DNA of 45,891 bases. It comes from an uncultured Chryseobacterium sp. (GTDB lineage: Bacteria > Bacteroidota > Bacteroidia > Flavobacteriales > Weeksellaceae). The translations under genes and the position numbers were made by a program. The notes under the pieces are model-generated. The model worked only from the letters and a program-made list of their open reading frames with translations, was not told where the DNA came from and searched no databases. Below, piece by piece: positions 34,620 through 42,747 of the stretch. Where the stretch lies: positions 1 to 45,891 of the forward strand of contig CAJYXJ010000058.1 of NCBI GenBank assembly GCA_913778085.1, read 5' to 3'. The first letter of the stretch is position 1. Each line of letters starts with the position of its first letter.

Positions 34620-34767
34620 TTGCAATGTTTTATGCAAAAATAGTTTTTTTCACAGAATACAGACGGGTCTCTGCCAACGAATGTTTATTAAATAAAGGTT
34701 ATTTGAAAGGTTTTATAAAGCCGGTAAACAGAAAATGATAAATTTTAATAATATTTTTTCAAAAAAA

Positions 34768-34799
34768 TTGTATAATAATATAAATAAATCATAATTTTA
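34768..34799 (+). promoter_or_regulatory. Promoter of the lipocalin-like gene
   Basis: TTG (34768-34770), a 21-base spacer, then TAATTTTA (34792-34799). The -7 box differs from TAnnTTTG in its last base. The ATG is 20 bases downstream. Confidence 0.55.
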
Positions 34800-34819
34800 G
34801 CCCTTGAAAAATTTGATAC

Positions 34820-35293
34820 ATGAAGAAATTAGCATTATTATTTGCAGGTTTATCATTATTCGTAGCCACGGGTTGTACCGACGATACCACGGAAGTAATG
34901 GAAGCTCCGCTGGTAGGGGTATGGCAGCCGGTGAAGAAAGTAGTCACCACGGTGCCCACTACAGGTACGCCGGTTTCCGATGGGATTTCTTTTGATACTA
35001 CATGTCAGCAAACATCAAGATGGACGTTCTCTTCAGGCAATGCCGGGAAAAGAAAAGATATGGGAGACAGTTCTACGCCGGGGGTGTGTACGCCGACTTT
35101 CGACAGAAACTTTACCTATACTTATGATAAATCAAGCAAAGCGATCCAGATCAAATACCAGGGAATTGTAGAGCCTGATCAGGGAAAAATCATCAGCATC
35201 AGCGATACTTCTATGAATATCATGATTGAAGATAAAACGGATCCTACTAAATTCCGTTCCGAAACCTATACCTTCAAGCGAATTCCTCAGTAA
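34820..35293 (+). CDS. Lipocalin-like lipoprotein
   Basis: This 157-residue protein has a signal peptide and lipobox (LSLFVATGC; cysteine about residue 19). It is followed by an acidic linker and a small beta-barrel-like domain starting LVGVWQPVKKVVTTV, the lipocalin-like pattern of Bacteroidota lipoproteins. Two cysteines (DTTCQQTS and GVCTPTF) may bond. It probably sits in the outer or cytoplasmic membrane facing the periplasm. Ligand and function are unknown. It has its own promoter and terminator. Confidence 0.85.
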   Translation: MKKLALLFAGLSLFVATGCTDDTTEVMEAPLVGVWQPVKKVVTTVPTTGTPVSDGISFDTTCQQTSRWTFSSGNAGKRKDMGDSSTPGVCTPTFDRNFTYTYDKSSKAIQIKYQGIVEPDQGKIISISDTSMNIMIEDKTDPTKFRSETYTFKRIPQ

Positions 35294-35320
35294 TCTCTGA
35301 ACAGATTATATACCATACAG

Positions 35321-35346
35321 AATCTCATCCTCGGATGGGATTTTTT
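35321..35346 (+). terminator. Terminator of the lipocalin-like gene
   Basis: AATCTCATCC pairs with GGATGGGATT (one G-T pair) around a very short loop that probably opens to CTCG. A T6 run follows. Confidence 0.85.
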
Positions 35347-35396
35347 GTTTTACTAGATTTAATTCAAAATTAAATTTCCATTTCTTTTAAAATCAT

Positions 35397-35404
35397 TATT
35401 TTTG
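35397..35404 (+). promoter_or_regulatory. Candidate -7 box for leuS
   Basis: TATTTTTG fits TAnnTTTG 73 bases before the GTG start. The leader has a tandem TCTAACA repeat (35451-35464). No T-box-like leader or clear -33 element is visible. Confidence 0.4.
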
Positions 35405-35476
35405 TGATTCTTGAATAAGGAATTGATCCTGATTAATCCGATTTCAAAAGTCTAACATCTAACATCTATAATAAAA

Positions 35477-38290
35477 GTGTTTTACGATCATCAGCAGATA
35501 GAAAAAAAGTGGCAGAAATACTGGGAAGAAAATCAAACCTATAAGACTTCCGACAGCACAGACAAACCAAAGTTTTATGTTCTCGATATGTTTCCGTATC
35601 CTTCCGGAGCCGGGCTTCACGTAGGCCATCCGCTGGGGTATATCGCATCCGATATTTACGCGAGATATAAAAGGCATCAGGGGTTTAATGTGCTTCATCC
35701 CGTAGGCTACGACAGTTTCGGACTTCCTGCTGAGCAGTATGCCATCCAGACCGGACAGCATCCTGCGGTTACGACCGAGCAAAACATTACAAGATATGAA
35801 GAGCAGCTGAGAAAGATCGGTTTCTCTTTCGACTGGAGCCGGGAAGTGAGAACTTCCGATGCTTCATATTATAAATGGACGCAGTGGATTTTCATTGAAC
35901 TGTTCCATTCCTGGTATAATAAAAATACCGATAAGGCAGAATCTATTAAGACTTTGATTAAACATTTTGAAGAAAAAGGTACAGAAGGACTGAATGCCAA
36001 CCAAAACGATGAACTTGATTTTACTTCAGAAGAATGGAATTCCGCTTCTGCAATGGATAAAGAGGATATTCTATTGAATTACCGTCTGGCTTACAGGGCA
36101 GAGACTACCGTAAACTGGTGTCCTGCTTTAGGGACAGTGCTGGCAAACGATGAAGTAAAAGACGGAAAATCCGAAAGAGGAGGCTTCCCTGTTTTCCAGA
36201 AAAAGATGATGCAGTGGAGCATGAGGATTTCTGCGTACTCTGAAAGATTGCTGCAGGGTTTAAAAACACTCGATTGGCCGCAGCCGCTGAAAGATTCTCA
36301 GGAATACTGGATCGGAAAATCTCAGGGCGCGCAGGTAAAATTTAATATCGAAGGACAGAATGAAATCGTGGAGGTTTTCACCACGAGGCCGGATACGATT
36401 TTCGGGGCAACCTTTATGGTGCTGGCTCCTGAGAACCCTTTGGTTGAAACCCTTACGACTGAAGCCCAGAAAACGGAAATCGAAAACTATATTGAAGAAA
36501 CTTCTAAAAAAACCGAAAGGGACAGGATGTCAGACGTGAAAAACGTTTCAGGTGCTTTTACCGGAAGTTATGCCGTCAATCCCTTCAGCAATGAGAGAAT
36601 GCCGGTTTTCATTTCGGACTACGTGCTGATGGGCTATGGAACCGGAGCTGTAATGGCTGTTCCTGCACATGATGAACGGGACCATCGTTTTGCTAAGAAA
36701 TTCAATCTTGAAATCAAGAAGGTAGTGGAGACGGACGAAGATGTTCAGGAAGCTTCCTTTGATTCCAAAGACTCGGTCTGTGTAAATTCCGATTTCCTGA
36801 ACGGGCTGAATTATAATGACGCCAAAGCATTGATTATCTCTGCCATTGAAAAAAAAGGAATAGGCCACGGAACAACGAATTACAGACAGCGTGATGCGAT
36901 TTTCTCCAGACAAAGGTATTGGGGAGAACCGGTGCCCGTATATTATAAGGATGGAATGCCATATACTTTACCGGTTTCTGCATTGCCGTTGGAACTTCCG
37001 GAAGTTGAAAAGTATTTACCGACCGAAGATGGGGATCCACCGTTGGGAAATGCAAAAACATTTGCCTGGGATGAAATCAGCCAGCAGGTAGTGGATACCG
37101 ATTTAATTAATGAAACGACCGTTTTCCCATTAGAGCTATCAACGATGCCGGGTTGGGCGGGAAGCTCCTGGTATTTCCTGAGATATATGGATCCGAATGA
37201 TAACGAAGCATTTGTGAAAAAAGAACTTGCCGATTATTGGGGGCAGGTGGATTTATACATCGGCGGAAGCGAGCATGCGACCGGCCACTTATTATATTCC
37301 CGTTTCTGGAATATGTTTTTAAAAGACAGGGGATATATCAGTCATAACGAGCCTTTCCAAAAGCTGATCAACCAGGGGATGATTTTGGGGATGAGTGCTT
37401 ATGTCTACAGAATAGACGGTACCAATCAATACGTATCTAAAAATTTAGCAAAAGATTACCGGACCCAGCAAATCCATGTAGACGTATCCTTATTAAAAGG
37501 AACTTCCGACGAATTGGATACAGAAGCTTTCAAAGCCTGGAGACCGGATTATGCGGATGCGGAATTTATTCTTGAGGACGGAAAATACATCACCGGACGT
37601 GAAGTGGAAAAAATGTCCAAGTCAAAATACAACGTGGTAAACCCGGATGATATCTGCGAAGAGTATGGAGCAGATGGATTGAGGCTGTATGAAATGTTCC
37701 TTGGACCATTGGAACAATCAAAGCCTTGGAATACGCAGGGACTAAGCGGCGTTTATGGTTTTCTCAAAAAATTCTGGAACCTGTATTTTGACGGTGATAC
37801 ATTTTCTGTTTCCGACGAAGAGCCTACAAAAGCGGAATATAAAGTTTTGCATACTTTAATAAAGAAAGTGGTTTACGATATCGAAAACTTCTCTTTTAAT
37901 ACCTCCGTTTCATCGTTTATGATCGCGGTAAATGAACTGCAAAAAATAAAATGCAGCAAACGCAATATTTTGGAACCCCTTGCCGTTATCATTTCTCCGT
38001 ATGCGCCTCATATCTGTGAAGAGCTTTGGAATTTACTCGGACACAACAAATCCATCGAGTTTGAAAAATTCCCTACACTGAATGAAGATTACCTGGTAGA
38101 AGACGAAATCCAGTATCCGGTAAGTGTAAACGGTAAAATGAAGTTTAAAATTTCCCTTTCTGCGCAGCTTACTGCTAAAGAAGTAGAGGATAAGGTACTG
38201 AAAGACGAAAAAATGCAGCAGATTCTGGAAGGTAAAACACTCAAAAAAATCATCGTAGTGCCTCACAGAATTGTGAATATAGTAATTTAA
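35477..38290 (+). CDS. leuS: Leucyl-tRNA synthetase
   Basis: This 937-residue class Ia synthetase charges tRNALeu in the cytosol. The start is a GTG at 35477. The HIGH motif reads HVGH (residues 48-51), and the KMSKS loop is KMSKSKYN with K712 to S716. The CP1 editing domain contains TTRPDTIFGATFM and GYGTGAVMAVPAHDERD, both key to removing mischarged amino acids. The LIGGSEHAT-like YIGGSEHATGHLLY is intact. Insertions between residues 150 and 200 are usual for Bacteroidota. The C-terminal anticodon-binding part is complete. Confidence 0.98.
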   Translation: MFYDHQQIEKKWQKYWEENQTYKTSDSTDKPKFYVLDMFPYPSGAGLHVGHPLGYIASDIYARYKRHQGFNVLHPVGYDSFGLPAEQYAIQTGQHPAVTTEQNITRYEEQLRKIGFSFDWSREVRTSDASYYKWTQWIFIELFHSWYNKNTDKAESIKTLIKHFEEKGTEGLNANQNDELDFTSEEWNSASAMDKEDILLNYRLAYRAETTVNWCPALGTVLANDEVKDGKSERGGFPVFQKKMMQWSMRISAYSERLLQGLKTLDWPQPLKDSQEYWIGKSQGAQVKFNIEGQNEIVEVFTTRPDTIFGATFMVLAPENPLVETLTTEAQKTEIENYIEETSKKTERDRMSDVKNVSGAFTGSYAVNPFSNERMPVFISDYVLMGYGTGAVMAVPAHDERDHRFAKKFNLEIKKVVETDEDVQEASFDSKDSVCVNSDFLNGLNYNDAKALIISAIEKKGIGHGTTNYRQRDAIFSRQRYWGEPVPVYYKDGMPYTLPVSALPLELPEVEKYLPTEDGDPPLGNAKTFAWDEISQQVVDTDLINETTVFPLELSTMPGWAGSSWYFLRYMDPNDNEAFVKKELADYWGQVDLYIGGSEHATGHLLYSRFWNMFLKDRGYISHNEPFQKLINQGMILGMSAYVYRIDGTNQYVSKNLAKDYRTQQIHVDVSLLKGTSDELDTEAFKAWRPDYADAEFILEDGKYITGREVEKMSKSKYNVVNPDDICEEYGADGLRLYEMFLGPLEQSKPWNTQGLSGVYGFLKKFWNLYFDGDTFSVSDEEPTKAEYKVLHTLIKKVVYDIENFSFNTSVSSFMIAVNELQKIKCSKRNILEPLAVIISPYAPHICEELWNLLGHNKSIEFEKFPTLNEDYLVEDEIQYPVSVNGKMKFKISLSAQLTAKEVEDKVLKDEKMQQILEGKTLKKIIVVPHRIVNIVI

Positions 38291-38303
38291 ATAAAAATTA
38301 ACA

Positions 38304-38380
38304 TTGGCAATTTAAAAAAAATGAAGGCTGAATTTTTTTAACTTTTTAATGTAAAAGCTGAAATTAAAAAATATTGCCAA
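38304..38380. repeat. Inverted repeat between leuS and exbB
   Basis: TTGGCAAT (38304-38311) and ATTGCCAA (38373-38380) flank 61 bases rich in A and T runs. It could be a weak leuS terminator or a regulator site for the TonB operon. No gene is seen in 38291-38530. Confidence 0.35.
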
Positions 38381-38472
38381 AAAAAGAGAAAATAATTATA
38401 ATATCGGAATTGTATTAAAATTTTGTTATCAAAAAAAAGCAAAATGTTTATTTAAGACTCTTGCATTTTAAT

Positions 38473-38480
38473 TATTTTTG
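38473..38480 (+). promoter_or_regulatory. Candidate -7 box for exbB-exbD-exbD-tonB
   Basis: TATTTTTG fits TAnnTTTG 50 bases before the exbB ATG. A TTG at 38461-38463 is nine bases away, too close for -33, so the upstream element is uncertain. Confidence 0.45.
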
Positions 38481-38530
38481 CCTTTAATTTACATCTTGTA
38501 AAATTTTAAAACAATATAATTTAGTTAAAT

Positions 38531-39394
38531 ATGGAAATGAATGTTTCAAAAAATGATGAGCAAGTAATTGCTAGAAAATCGGGAGGTCTAAACCCGGCTA
38601 TTATTATTCCTATCATCTTTGCAATAGGAATTTGTATTTATTTATTCGTTTTGGGTAGCCCAGGAAACTTTAAAGATGCAGAAAAGCTTGGTGCAGGATC
38701 TGTAGCTTTCTCGGATGTGGAAGGAAAAGACATTCACCCAGAGTCATTCTTAGGTATTATCTACAAAGGTGGTGTTATCGTACCGATCCTTATTACCTTT
38801 ATGCTTACCGTAATCGTATTCTCTATTGAAAGAGCATTGGTTTTAGGGAGAGCTGCTGGAAAAGGAAACTTAGATAACTTCGTTATTCAGGTAAGAAGCT
38901 TGCTTAACCAGAACAAAATCGACGAAGCATTAGAAGAATGCGACAGACAGCAAGGTTCTGTAGGTAATGTAGTAAAAGAAGGCCTTACAACTTACAAAGC
39001 TTTGTCTCACGATACCACGCTTAACAAAGAGCAGAAAATGGTAGCACTTAACAAAGCAATTGAAGAAGCGACTACTCTTGAAATGCCAATGCTTGAGAAA
39101 AATATGATGATTCTTTCCACTTTAGGTACTGTTGCAACGTTGGTAGCACTTTTAGGTACGGTAATCGGGATGATCAAGGCGTTCTTCGCATTAGGTTCAG
39201 GAGGAGGTACTCCGGATGCAGCTGCACTTTCTACAGGTATTTCCGAGGCTTTGATCAACACTGCTTTAGGTATCGGTACTTCAGCAATCGCTATCATTCT
39301 TTATAATTACTTTACTTCTAAAATCGACGGATTAACTTATAAGATCGATGAGATCGCTATGAGCATCCAGCAGTCTTTCGCTGAATTTAACTAA
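38531..39394 (+). CDS. exbB: ExbB/TolQ/MotA-type proton channel
   Basis: This 287-residue inner-membrane protein has hydrophobic segments at about residues 22-42, 76-98, 190-215 and 238-258. The MotA/TolQ/ExbB signature lies in LEKNMMILSTLGTVATLVALLGTVIGMI and GISEALINTALGIGTSAIAIILYNY. With ExbD and TonB it converts the proton gradient into energy for outer-membrane receptors. The extra N-terminal TM is usual in Bacteroidota homologues. It heads the operon with two exbD genes and tonB. Confidence 0.95.
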   Translation: MEMNVSKNDEQVIARKSGGLNPAIIIPIIFAIGICIYLFVLGSPGNFKDAEKLGAGSVAFSDVEGKDIHPESFLGIIYKGGVIVPILITFMLTVIVFSIERALVLGRAAGKGNLDNFVIQVRSLLNQNKIDEALEECDRQQGSVGNVVKEGLTTYKALSHDTTLNKEQKMVALNKAIEEATTLEMPMLEKNMMILSTLGTVATLVALLGTVIGMIKAFFALGSGGGTPDAAALSTGISEALINTALGIGTSAIAIILYNYFTSKIDGLTYKIDEIAMSIQQSFAEFN

Positions 39395-39449
39395 TCAGCA
39401 GAGAATTTGTCTAAGTAAAAGAAGTTTAAATTAAAAATCATTAATAATA

Positions 39450-40058
39450 ATGGCGAGAGTCAAACCAAAAAGACATGGAGTAGTGACGGATATGACGGCA
39501 ATGTGTGACGTTGCGTTCCTGCTGCTTACATTCTTTATCTTGACCACTCAGTTTAAAAAACCTGACGTGGAGCAGATCAAACCGCCATCTTCAATATCAG
39601 AGAAGTTACTCCCTGATGCGAGCTTGATGACCATCAACGCTACTCCGGACGGAAAATTTTATTTTCAGCCCGTAGAAAATGCATCGGAAAGATTACAGCT
39701 TTTGGAAAATATGGGTAAAAAGTACGGGGTTACTTTTAACAATAATGAAAAAGCTGCATTCCAAAAAGTACAGGCTATCGGCGTTCCTATGAACCAGCTG
39801 AAAAGCTATCTTGATTTGCCAGATGACGAGCAGAAGAATTTCAAGAGTCCTACAGGGATTCCTATGGATAGTACAAATAAGCAACTAGTAGATTGGGTAA
39901 AAGAAAGTTTGGCCGTTAATCCTGGTTATAAACTAGCGATCAAGGGTGATGTTACTACCGAATATCCAAAAGTGAAAAGCTTATTTGAGGGTTTAAGAGA
40001 TATTGATTTTCTTAAATTTTGGTTGATTACATCACAAGAAGGTAAACCTAATGAATAA
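39450..40058 (+). CDS. exbD: ExbD-type protein, longer form
   Basis: This 202-residue protein has one N-terminal TM segment with VTDMTAMCDVAFLLLTFFIL; the Asp in MCDVAF is the presumed proton carrier, with an unusual neighbouring Cys. The periplasmic part is longer than standard, about 30 residues between the TM and the C-terminal core (a NNNEKAAFQKVQAIGVPMN region), and ends YKLAIKGDVTTEYPKVKSLF. It differs much from the second ExbD, so a mixed ExbD dimer in the complex is likely. It lies 55 bases after exbB. Confidence 0.92.
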   Translation: MARVKPKRHGVVTDMTAMCDVAFLLLTFFILTTQFKKPDVEQIKPPSSISEKLLPDASLMTINATPDGKFYFQPVENASERLQLLENMGKKYGVTFNNNEKAAFQKVQAIGVPMNQLKSYLDLPDDEQKNFKSPTGIPMDSTNKQLVDWVKESLAVNPGYKLAIKGDVTTEYPKVKSLFEGLRDIDFLKFWLITSQEGKPNE

Positions 40059-40070
40059 TATCATTTAGAA

Positions 40071-40646
40071 ATGGCAGAAGTACAAGTACAGGAAAAAGGC
40101 GCCAAAGGCGGCAAGGTACGTTCCAAGAAACAGAGTACCAGAGTCGATATGACTCCGATGGTGGACTTGGGTTTTCTATTGATTACCTTCTTTATGTTCA
40201 CAACCACATTCTCTAAACCGAATGTGATGGATTTGGGTCTTCCGGCAAAACCGAAAGATGAAAAACAAAAACCACCTCCAACTGAAATTAAACTTTCAAA
40301 CTCTATTTCTTTATTATTAGGGAAAGACAATAAGATTTTCTGGCATCAGCAGGATAATACTTCCCTGACAGATCAGAATCTAAATGAAACAACTTTCGAT
40401 AGAGAAGGGATCAGAAAGGTAATTGAGCAGGCAAAAGCAAATGCGGCAGATAAATCCAAATTTACGGTAATTATCAAACCGACAGACGATGCTGTATACA
40501 AAAACTTTGTAGATATTCTTGACGAAATGGCTATCACAAAAAGTGAGCAGTATGGGGTTACCGATCTGAAACCTTGGGAGAAAGCCATTTATGACAGAAA
40601 AGTTGGGAATTCCGGAGCGGCTGCTGCAGCGCCAGCTACAAAGTAA
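40071..40646 (+). CDS. exbD: ExbD-type protein
   Basis: This 191-residue protein is the second ExbD of the operon. Its TM segment RVDMTPMVDLGFLLITFFMF matches that of the orphan ExbD at 23495-24010, as do GLPAK, LLGKDNKIF/ILGKDNRVF, PTDDAxYKNFVD and YGVTDxKPWEK blocks. It has an Ala-rich tail (GAAAAAPATK) lacking in the orphan. The Asp for proton transfer is present. It should form the second ExbD subunit beside the 39450 product. It is 12 bases downstream of that gene. Confidence 0.93.
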   Translation: MAEVQVQEKGAKGGKVRSKKQSTRVDMTPMVDLGFLLITFFMFTTTFSKPNVMDLGLPAKPKDEKQKPPPTEIKLSNSISLLLGKDNKIFWHQQDNTSLTDQNLNETTFDREGIRKVIEQAKANAADKSKFTVIIKPTDDAVYKNFVDILDEMAITKSEQYGVTDLKPWEKAIYDRKVGNSGAAAAAPATK

Positions 40647-40670
40647 TTTAAACCATAAAATTGTAAATCT

Positions 40671-41513
40671 ATGGCAAACGAAAATATATACGATTCTAAT
40701 CTGACCTTAGACGAAATCGTATTTGAAAATAGAAACAAGGAATATGGTGCGTACGATTTAAGACATCAGTATCCAAAACTTCTGACAAAATCTTTTATCA
40801 TTGGAACCGCATTATTCCTAGTTGCTGCTTTGTCTCCATTTATTTATCTTACCATTAAGAGACTTACCGCACCGCCTAAACAGGAAGTGAAGGCAGATTT
40901 GGTAGATGTTCTTCAGGAAGATAAAATTATAGAGCAGCCGAAAGAAAAAGAACCACCTCCACCACCTCCACCTCCGAAAGAGGAAAAAATCGAGGTTATT
41001 CAAAACGTGGTTCCTGAACCTGTTAAGGCACCGAAAATTGAAACACCGCCGCCGCCAATCTCAAAGCAATTGGAAACGACGACTGGTCTTAACAATCAGG
41101 AAGGAGTAAAAGCTCCGGCTTATACACCTCCGCCTCCGCCGCCATCTACTGGTACCAGAGCTTCAACTGCCGAGGTTAAACCTCAGGTTAATGAAAACCA
41201 GGTATATACCGAAGTAGAGCAGACAGCGGAATTCCCTGGAGGGATCAATGCTTTCCGAAACAAAGTTTCCAGTAACTTTGACGGCTCAGCAATGAATGGT
41301 GATGAGGGTACTGTAAAAACGGAAATCACTTTCGTTGTAGAAAGAGATGGAAGTATTACCGATGTAAAAGCATCAGGAGGAAACTCCGATTTCAATGCTG
41401 AAGCCATCAGAACGATTAAGTCGATCAAAAACAAATGGACTCCGGCTAAAATCAACGGTCAGTCTGTACGTTACCGTTTCAGATTACCACTGACGATGAA
41501 TTTTGAAGGATAA
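40671..41513 (+). CDS. tonB: Energy transducer TonB
   Basis: This 280-residue TonB has a cytosolic N-terminus (NLTLDEIVFENRNKEYGAYD, characteristic of Bacteroidota), one TM at about residues 42-63, a Pro-rich linker (EKEPPPPPPPPKEEK and further proline runs) that spans the periplasm, and a C-terminal TonB_C domain (residues about 195-280) with ISFxxERDGSITDVKASGGN-like strands. The C-terminal fold contacts TonB boxes of outer-membrane receptors. It closes the four-gene operon, and a strong terminator follows at 41544. Confidence 0.95.
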   Translation: MANENIYDSNLTLDEIVFENRNKEYGAYDLRHQYPKLLTKSFIIGTALFLVAALSPFIYLTIKRLTAPPKQEVKADLVDVLQEDKIIEQPKEKEPPPPPPPPKEEKIEVIQNVVPEPVKAPKIETPPPPISKQLETTTGLNNQEGVKAPAYTPPPPPPSTGTRASTAEVKPQVNENQVYTEVEQTAEFPGGINAFRNKVSSNFDGSAMNGDEGTVKTEITFVVERDGSITDVKASGGNSDFNAEAIRTIKSIKNKWTPAKINGQSVRYRFRLPLTMNFEG

Positions 41514-41543
41514 TTAATGTTATCTATCTTTTAAATAATATGA

Positions 41544-41580
41544 AAAAAGAGAAGCTTATGCTTCTCTTTTTATTTTTTTT
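41544..41580 (+). terminator. Terminator of the TonB operon
   Basis: AAAAAGAGAAGC (41544-41555) pairs with GCTTCTCTTTTT (41560-41571) around TTAT, followed by a long T-run. It lies only a few bases before the -7 box of the next gene. Confidence 0.92.
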
Positions 41581-41582
41581 GG

Positions 41583-41590
41583 TATTTTTG
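41583..41590 (+). promoter_or_regulatory. Candidate -7 box close before 41595 gene
   Basis: TATTTTTG fits TAnnTTTG and ends just four bases before the first ATG. If used, the transcript would start at or next to the start codon. No -33 TTG is visible in the T-rich tract upstream. Confidence 0.4.
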
Positions 41591-41594
41591 TTAG

Positions 41595-41792
41595 ATGATG
41601 TTCAATTGGTTATCCCTCGTTACAGGGTTATTTTATATCGTTTTGGGAGGTGTCGTAATTTTTTATAAATTCTTCTTCACCGTACTGGAACCGGGTGTGG
41701 CCTACGCACTGGGTACGCTGCTTATTCTTTATGGGATTTTCAGGATCTACAGGGCAATTACAAGAATTAAAAGTTCAGGAAATGAAGAGTAG
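41595..41792 (+). CDS. Small two-TM membrane protein
   Basis: This 65-residue protein is hydrophobic, with segments at about residues 5-25 and 33-50, then a basic tail (RIYRAITRIKSS). The second ATG codon could also serve. The frame overlaps the PstS-like gene by 11 bases, a strong sign of coupled translation. I do not know the family; a short piece resembling acidic-resistance HdeD/DUF308-like membrane proteins may be a chance match. Confidence 0.75.
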   Translation: MMFNWLSLVTGLFYIVLGGVVIFYKFFFTVLEPGVAYALGTLLILYGIFRIYRAITRIKSSGNEE

Positions 41793-42654
41793 CATTACAG
41801 CCATCATGCTGTTTTTTCTTAGTGTTACAGCAGTAAGCTGTAAAAACGAAGACAAATCACCTTCTTATCACAAAGGCGAAATGACGATTCTTACCGATGA
41901 ATCGTTTAAAAGTGTCACTGAAGCTTTGGCAGAAGGATATATGATTAATTATCCGGAAACAAAGATTAAAGTTTCCACAAAAAAAGAAGACTTGGGGTTT
42001 CTTGATTTACTGAATGATAAAGCAAGAATTGTTGTCATGTCAAAAGATCTATCTCCGGAAGAAATGAAAACCTATAAAGAGCGCGTAGACCGTAATTTTT
42101 TACCTGCTCGGTTTGCGGCTGATGCAGTACTTTTCATCGTACCAAAAGATTCTCCTAAAAATAGTATTTCCATGGAAGAGATCGCGTCGGGAATGCAGTC
42201 TGATCAAAAACCGTTTATTTTTAATGGAGTTAATTCCAGCAACCTTAATTTTGTAGCGCAAAAGCTTAAAAAACAACCTAAGGATTTAAAATTTTCCGTA
42301 ATTCCGGGCAATAAAAATATTATCGAAGAGTTAAATAAATATCCTGATAAAATAGGAGTTATCGGATTAAATACTTTCAGCCGCCCATATGATAAGGAAT
42401 CTGAACAACTGAGAAATAGGGTTAAGATTCTTCCTGTTGAAAGCAATGGGAAACTTTACGATACGGATTATGAAAACCTGCGGAAGATGAATTATCCCTT
42501 TACCAGAATTTTGTATTTTTTAACAAATGAAGGGAATTTCAATATTGCCAACGGGTTCATACGCTATTCCTGCACCCAGCTTGGGCAGATGATTGTCCAG
42601 AAGGAAGGATTACAGCCTTATAATCTGTATAAGAGAGAGGTACAGATGCGTTAA
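41782..42654 (+). CDS. PstS-like substrate-binding lipoprotein
   Basis: This 290-residue protein starts at the ATG at 41782, overlapping the small membrane protein gene; the longer frame from 41695 is the overlap artefact. It has a lipobox (LSVTAVSC). The body resembles phosphate-binding PstS type periplasmic proteins: MTILTDESFKSVTEALAEGY, the hinge-type ARIVVMSKDLSPEE, DAVLFIVPKDSPKN and YPFTRILYFLTNEGN. No pstCAB genes are near. Placement after the TonB operon suggests a role tied to outer-membrane uptake; phosphate itself is an inference. Confidence 0.85.
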   Translation: MKSSITAIMLFFLSVTAVSCKNEDKSPSYHKGEMTILTDESFKSVTEALAEGYMINYPETKIKVSTKKEDLGFLDLLNDKARIVVMSKDLSPEEMKTYKERVDRNFLPARFAADAVLFIVPKDSPKNSISMEEIASGMQSDQKPFIFNGVNSSNLNFVAQKLKKQPKDLKFSVIPGNKNIIEELNKYPDKIGVIGLNTFSRPYDKESEQLRNRVKILPVESNGKLYDTDYENLRKMNYPFTRILYFLTNEGNFNIANGFIRYSCTQLGQMIVQKEGLQPYNLYKREVQMR

Positions 42655-42676
42655 AAAGTATTAAATTAATCCTTTA

Positions 42677-42701
42677 ACCAAAATAATTATAGTATTTTGG
42701 T
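42677..42701. repeat. Hairpin upstream of the TPR gene
   Basis: ACCAAAATA (42677-42685) and TATTTTGGT (42693-42701) form a perfect 9-base stem with a 7-base loop, without a T-run afterwards. It may be an operator or a 5' leader structure of the TPR gene. Confidence 0.45.
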
Positions 42702-42747
42702 CTGGAAATTGTGTAAATATAAATCGAAATTTAGATTGAATTATAAA

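Noticed and set aside
35405-35476. T-box or leucine-responsive leader before leuS
   Set aside because: No specifier loop, antiterminator or terminator hairpin is visible; only a short tandem repeat.
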